A DNA stretch of 10,233 nt. Source: Goniomonas avonlea. Lineage: Eukaryota; Cryptophyceae; Goniomonadida; Goniomonadaceae. The stretch covers positions 1-10,233 of the forward strand of contig QUTJ01031182.1 of the NCBI GenBank assembly GCA_003573635.1. The letters run 5' to 3'. Both the position numbers and the translations under genes were made by a program. The notes under the pieces are model-generated. The model ran no database searches. It was given only the letters and a program-made list of their open reading frames with translations, and was not told where the DNA came from. This document shows, piece after piece, positions 8,724-10,233 of this stretch (positions within the stretch are counted from its first letter, which is position 1; every line of letters starts with the position of its first letter).

Positions 8724-9010
8724 CATGCGGAGTGCAGACAGCGTNCATACATGTCAGCTCCATGAGAGCATGCGGAGTGCATACAGCGTGTACACATGTC
8801 AGCACCATACAGNGTGCATACATGTCAGCTCCATGACAGCATGCATACAGCGTGTACCACACTGTCTGCACTGCGCATGCTGTCATTGACTCGGCAAGCT
8901 GTCATGGTCCTGACAGGTACGCACACTCCGCATGCTACCATGGCACACTGCATGCACTCCAGACGCTGTCATGGCCCTGACATGTCCGCACACTGTATGC
9001 ACTTCGCAGG
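8724..9010. repeat. 45-bp minisatellite in inverted orientation
   Basis: The left part has one full unit of 45 bp at 8724-8768, a second at 8769-8812 and partial copies to about 8860. All share CATGCGGAGTGC, ACAGCGTG and ACATGTCAGC words. The right part, about 8897-9010, carries the reverse complement in diverged form. Its best copy is the 45-bp unit at 8966-9010 (CTGTCATGG..CTGACATGT..CTGTATGCACT). The two arms could pair across a spacer of a few tens of bases. Ns at 8745 and 8813 lie in the units. Confidence 0.75.
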
Positions 9011-9151
9011 GACAGTGCGCGCATGTCTGGACCACACACATACAGACATTGACACACATGCGGTGTCCGGGGACATGCGTACGGTCGCGTTCTCTCCTGG
9101 CGCTCTGCTGACACTCGCTCTCCTCTAAAGACAATTCTGGCTCATAGCATT

Positions 9152-9892
9152 TTGACACTCCTGACACTCGACGGCGCTGACACTCCTGACACCTGGCACT
9201 GCTGACACCTCTGACACTCCTGACACTCCTGACTCAGCTGGTACTCGGACGCCTGGCAACACTCCTGGCACTCTATGGCATGACACCTGGCACTCTTGAC
9301 ACCTCTGACACTCCTGACTCAGCTGGTACTCGGACGCCTGGCAACACTCCAGTGCGTCAGGAATGCCAGGAGCGTCATAGAGTGCCATCGAGTGTCGGGA
9401 GTGCCATAGAGTGTCAGCAGCGTCAGGAATGCCAGGAGTGTCAGGAGTGTCAGCAGTCATCGAGTGCCAGGAATGCCATAGAGTGCCAGCTGACACTCTA
9501 TGGCACTCCTGACACTCCTGGCACTCTCTTGGCACTCCTGGCATTCCTGACGCACTCTATGGCACTCCCGGCACTCCTGACACCTCTGACACCTCTGACA
9601 ATGCTGACACTGCTGACCCCTTTGACACTGCTGACCCGACACTGCTGACACTGCTGACACTCCTGACCCTCCTGACCCTACTGGCACTCCTGACCCTCCT
9701 GACCCTCCTGACCCTCCTGACCCTACTGACCCGACTGACACTCCCTGACACTCCTGACCCTACTGACACTCCTGACACTCCTGACTTCTGACACTCCTGA
9801 CTCCTGACACTCCTGACACCTCTGACACTCCTGACACTCCTGACATTCCCGACATTCCTGACCCTACTGACACTCCTGACACTCCTGACTCC
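9152..9892. repeat. 9-bp CTGACACTC minisatellite with two orientation flips
   Basis: About 740 bp made of the unit CTGACACTC and variants (CTGACCCTC, CTGGCACTC, CTGACACCT). The + strand reads CTGACAC from 9152 to about 9350, the reverse complement GAGTGTCAG from about 9351 to 9489, then CTGACAC again from 9490 to 9892. The junction at 9489/9490 is a near-perfect palindrome, with 19 of 21 positions matching and no loop. A perfect 45-bp duplication lies at 9221-9265 and 9306-9350. Because the unit is a multiple of three, long open frames (ECQ, VSG, SVG repeats) cross it on several frames. The right end overlaps the end of the HECT exon. Confidence 0.9.
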
Positions 9893-10047
9893 TTCCTGCT
9901 CACCAAAAAGTCTCCGTCAATGGTGGAGCAGTTGGCGATTGCGTAGCGCAACCTGTCGGCCAGAACTTCTGCTGAGGAGTACGACGGCAGGTCGAGAGTG
10001 AAAAAACAGGTGTGGGCGACGGGGAGTGCCGTGTCGTCGCCAGACAT
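9760..10047 (-). CDS. HECT-domain E3 ubiquitin ligase, C-terminal exon (partial)
   Basis: This is the last coding part of a ubiquitin ligase that accepts ubiquitin on a cysteine and passes it to substrates. The exon follows a CAG acceptor (10050-10048) behind a pyrimidine-rich tract and reads 95 residues to TAG at 9762-9760. Its first residues include LPVAHTCFFTLDLPSY, the HECT C-lobe signature, with the catalytic cysteine TGT at 10008-10006. EVLADRLRYAIANC and STIDGDFLVSR follow. The RLRYAI.NC..ID pattern resembles the large HERC-type ligases as I remember them; that assignment is tentative. The ATG at the exon start is probably an internal Met, because the N-lobe and the rest of the C-lobe must lie upstream, beyond the window. 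After about residue 53 the frame enters the 9-bp minisatellite and gives a VSG/SGV tail. A GTGAGC at 9903-9898 could act as a donor and make that tail intronic. Because SR appears at the matching place in HERC-type ends, I favour read-through. Confidence 0.85.
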   Translation of the reverse strand: MSGDDTALPVAHTCFFTLDLPSYSSAEVLADRLRYAIANCSTIDGDFLVSRKESGVSGVSVGSGMSGMSGVSGVSEVSGVSGVRSVRSQECQECQ

Positions 10048-10110
10048 CTGCAGGCAGGGTGAGGACGGACACAGCTCAATCCATGTGCGGGGGGGGGGGT
10101 GACGGTGAGG

Positions 10111-10145
<35 letters not shown>

Positions 10146-10233
10146 AGTGTGAGTGTGCGAGAGAGTGAGCGGCTGTGTGCGTGAGAAAGAGGTGTGAGTG
10201 TGTGAGTGTGTGTGTGAGAGAGCGGTGAGTGAG
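10048..10233 (-). other. Probable intron of the HECT gene with microsatellites
   Basis: On the minus strand this reads as CA/CT-rich sequence, (CA)n (10114-10143), a C-run (10089-10099), then CCTGCCTGCAG just before the HECT exon. That fits a polypyrimidine tract and acceptor. No upstream exon is visible before the window ends, so the intron is at least 186 nt, much longer than those of the MORN gene. The outer part (10145-10233) is a degenerate GTGAGTG repeat. Confidence 0.65.

Noticed and set aside
9125-9741. Frames reading ECQ, SVG or VSR repeats
   Set aside because: A 9-bp tandem unit keeps three frames open automatically. Only the frame joined to the HECT exon has outside support.
9152-9892. 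Regular repeats resembling a CRISPR array
   Set aside because: There are no unique spacers of constant length, the units are 9 bp, and the locus is eukaryotic.

Overview
This is a stretch of nuclear DNA from a eukaryote, most likely a unicellular one (protist or alga). It carries GT-AG spliceosomal introns, an intronless cytosolic HSP70, a MORN-repeat protein and the end of a HECT ubiquitin ligase, and it is full of microsatellites and minisatellites. The confirmed small introns are only 42-60 nt long. I cannot name the species. The scattered N characters look like draft-assembly ambiguities; the two inside HSP70 both fall on fourfold-degenerate third codon positions.

Layout. 1-902: purine-rich, low-complexity DNA with no gene I can support. 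903-2362 (-): a five-exon gene for a protein of about 10 MORN repeats, reconstructed here from four introns of 42-49 nt. 2363-2535: a 173-bp divergent intergenic space with a near-perfect 14-bp inverted repeat and an overlapping direct repeat, probably the shared promoter. 2536-3456 (+): a two-exon gene for an unrecognised, charged, 286-residue protein with a duplicated 20-residue motif and an aspartate-rich tail. 3457-4139: tail-to-tail intergenic space. 4140-6131 (-): complete HSP70 with GGMP repeats and terminal EEVD. 6132-6600: its upstream region, with a candidate heat-shock element, three copies of TGATCAAG and a long polypyrimidine tract.

6600-9150 has no gene I can support. It holds an AT-rich island, simple repeats, hairpins, a degenerate GCCGTCA-type minisatellite and a 45-bp minisatellite present in both orientations. 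9152-9892 is a 9-bp minisatellite (CTGACACTC) whose orientation flips twice. 9760-10047 (-) is the C-terminal exon of a HECT-domain E3 ligase with its catalytic cysteine. Its reading frame runs into the minisatellite, so the predicted protein tail is repeat-derived. 10048-10233 is most likely the end of the preceding intron, packed with GT and G runs.

The genes do not form an obvious pathway. HSP70 and a HECT ligase both belong to protein quality control in a broad sense, but their adjacency is probably incidental. I see no defence system, CRISPR array, tRNA or rRNA. The most unusual material is the orientation-flipping minisatellite block and its intrusion into the HECT coding end, and the palindromic divergent promoter.
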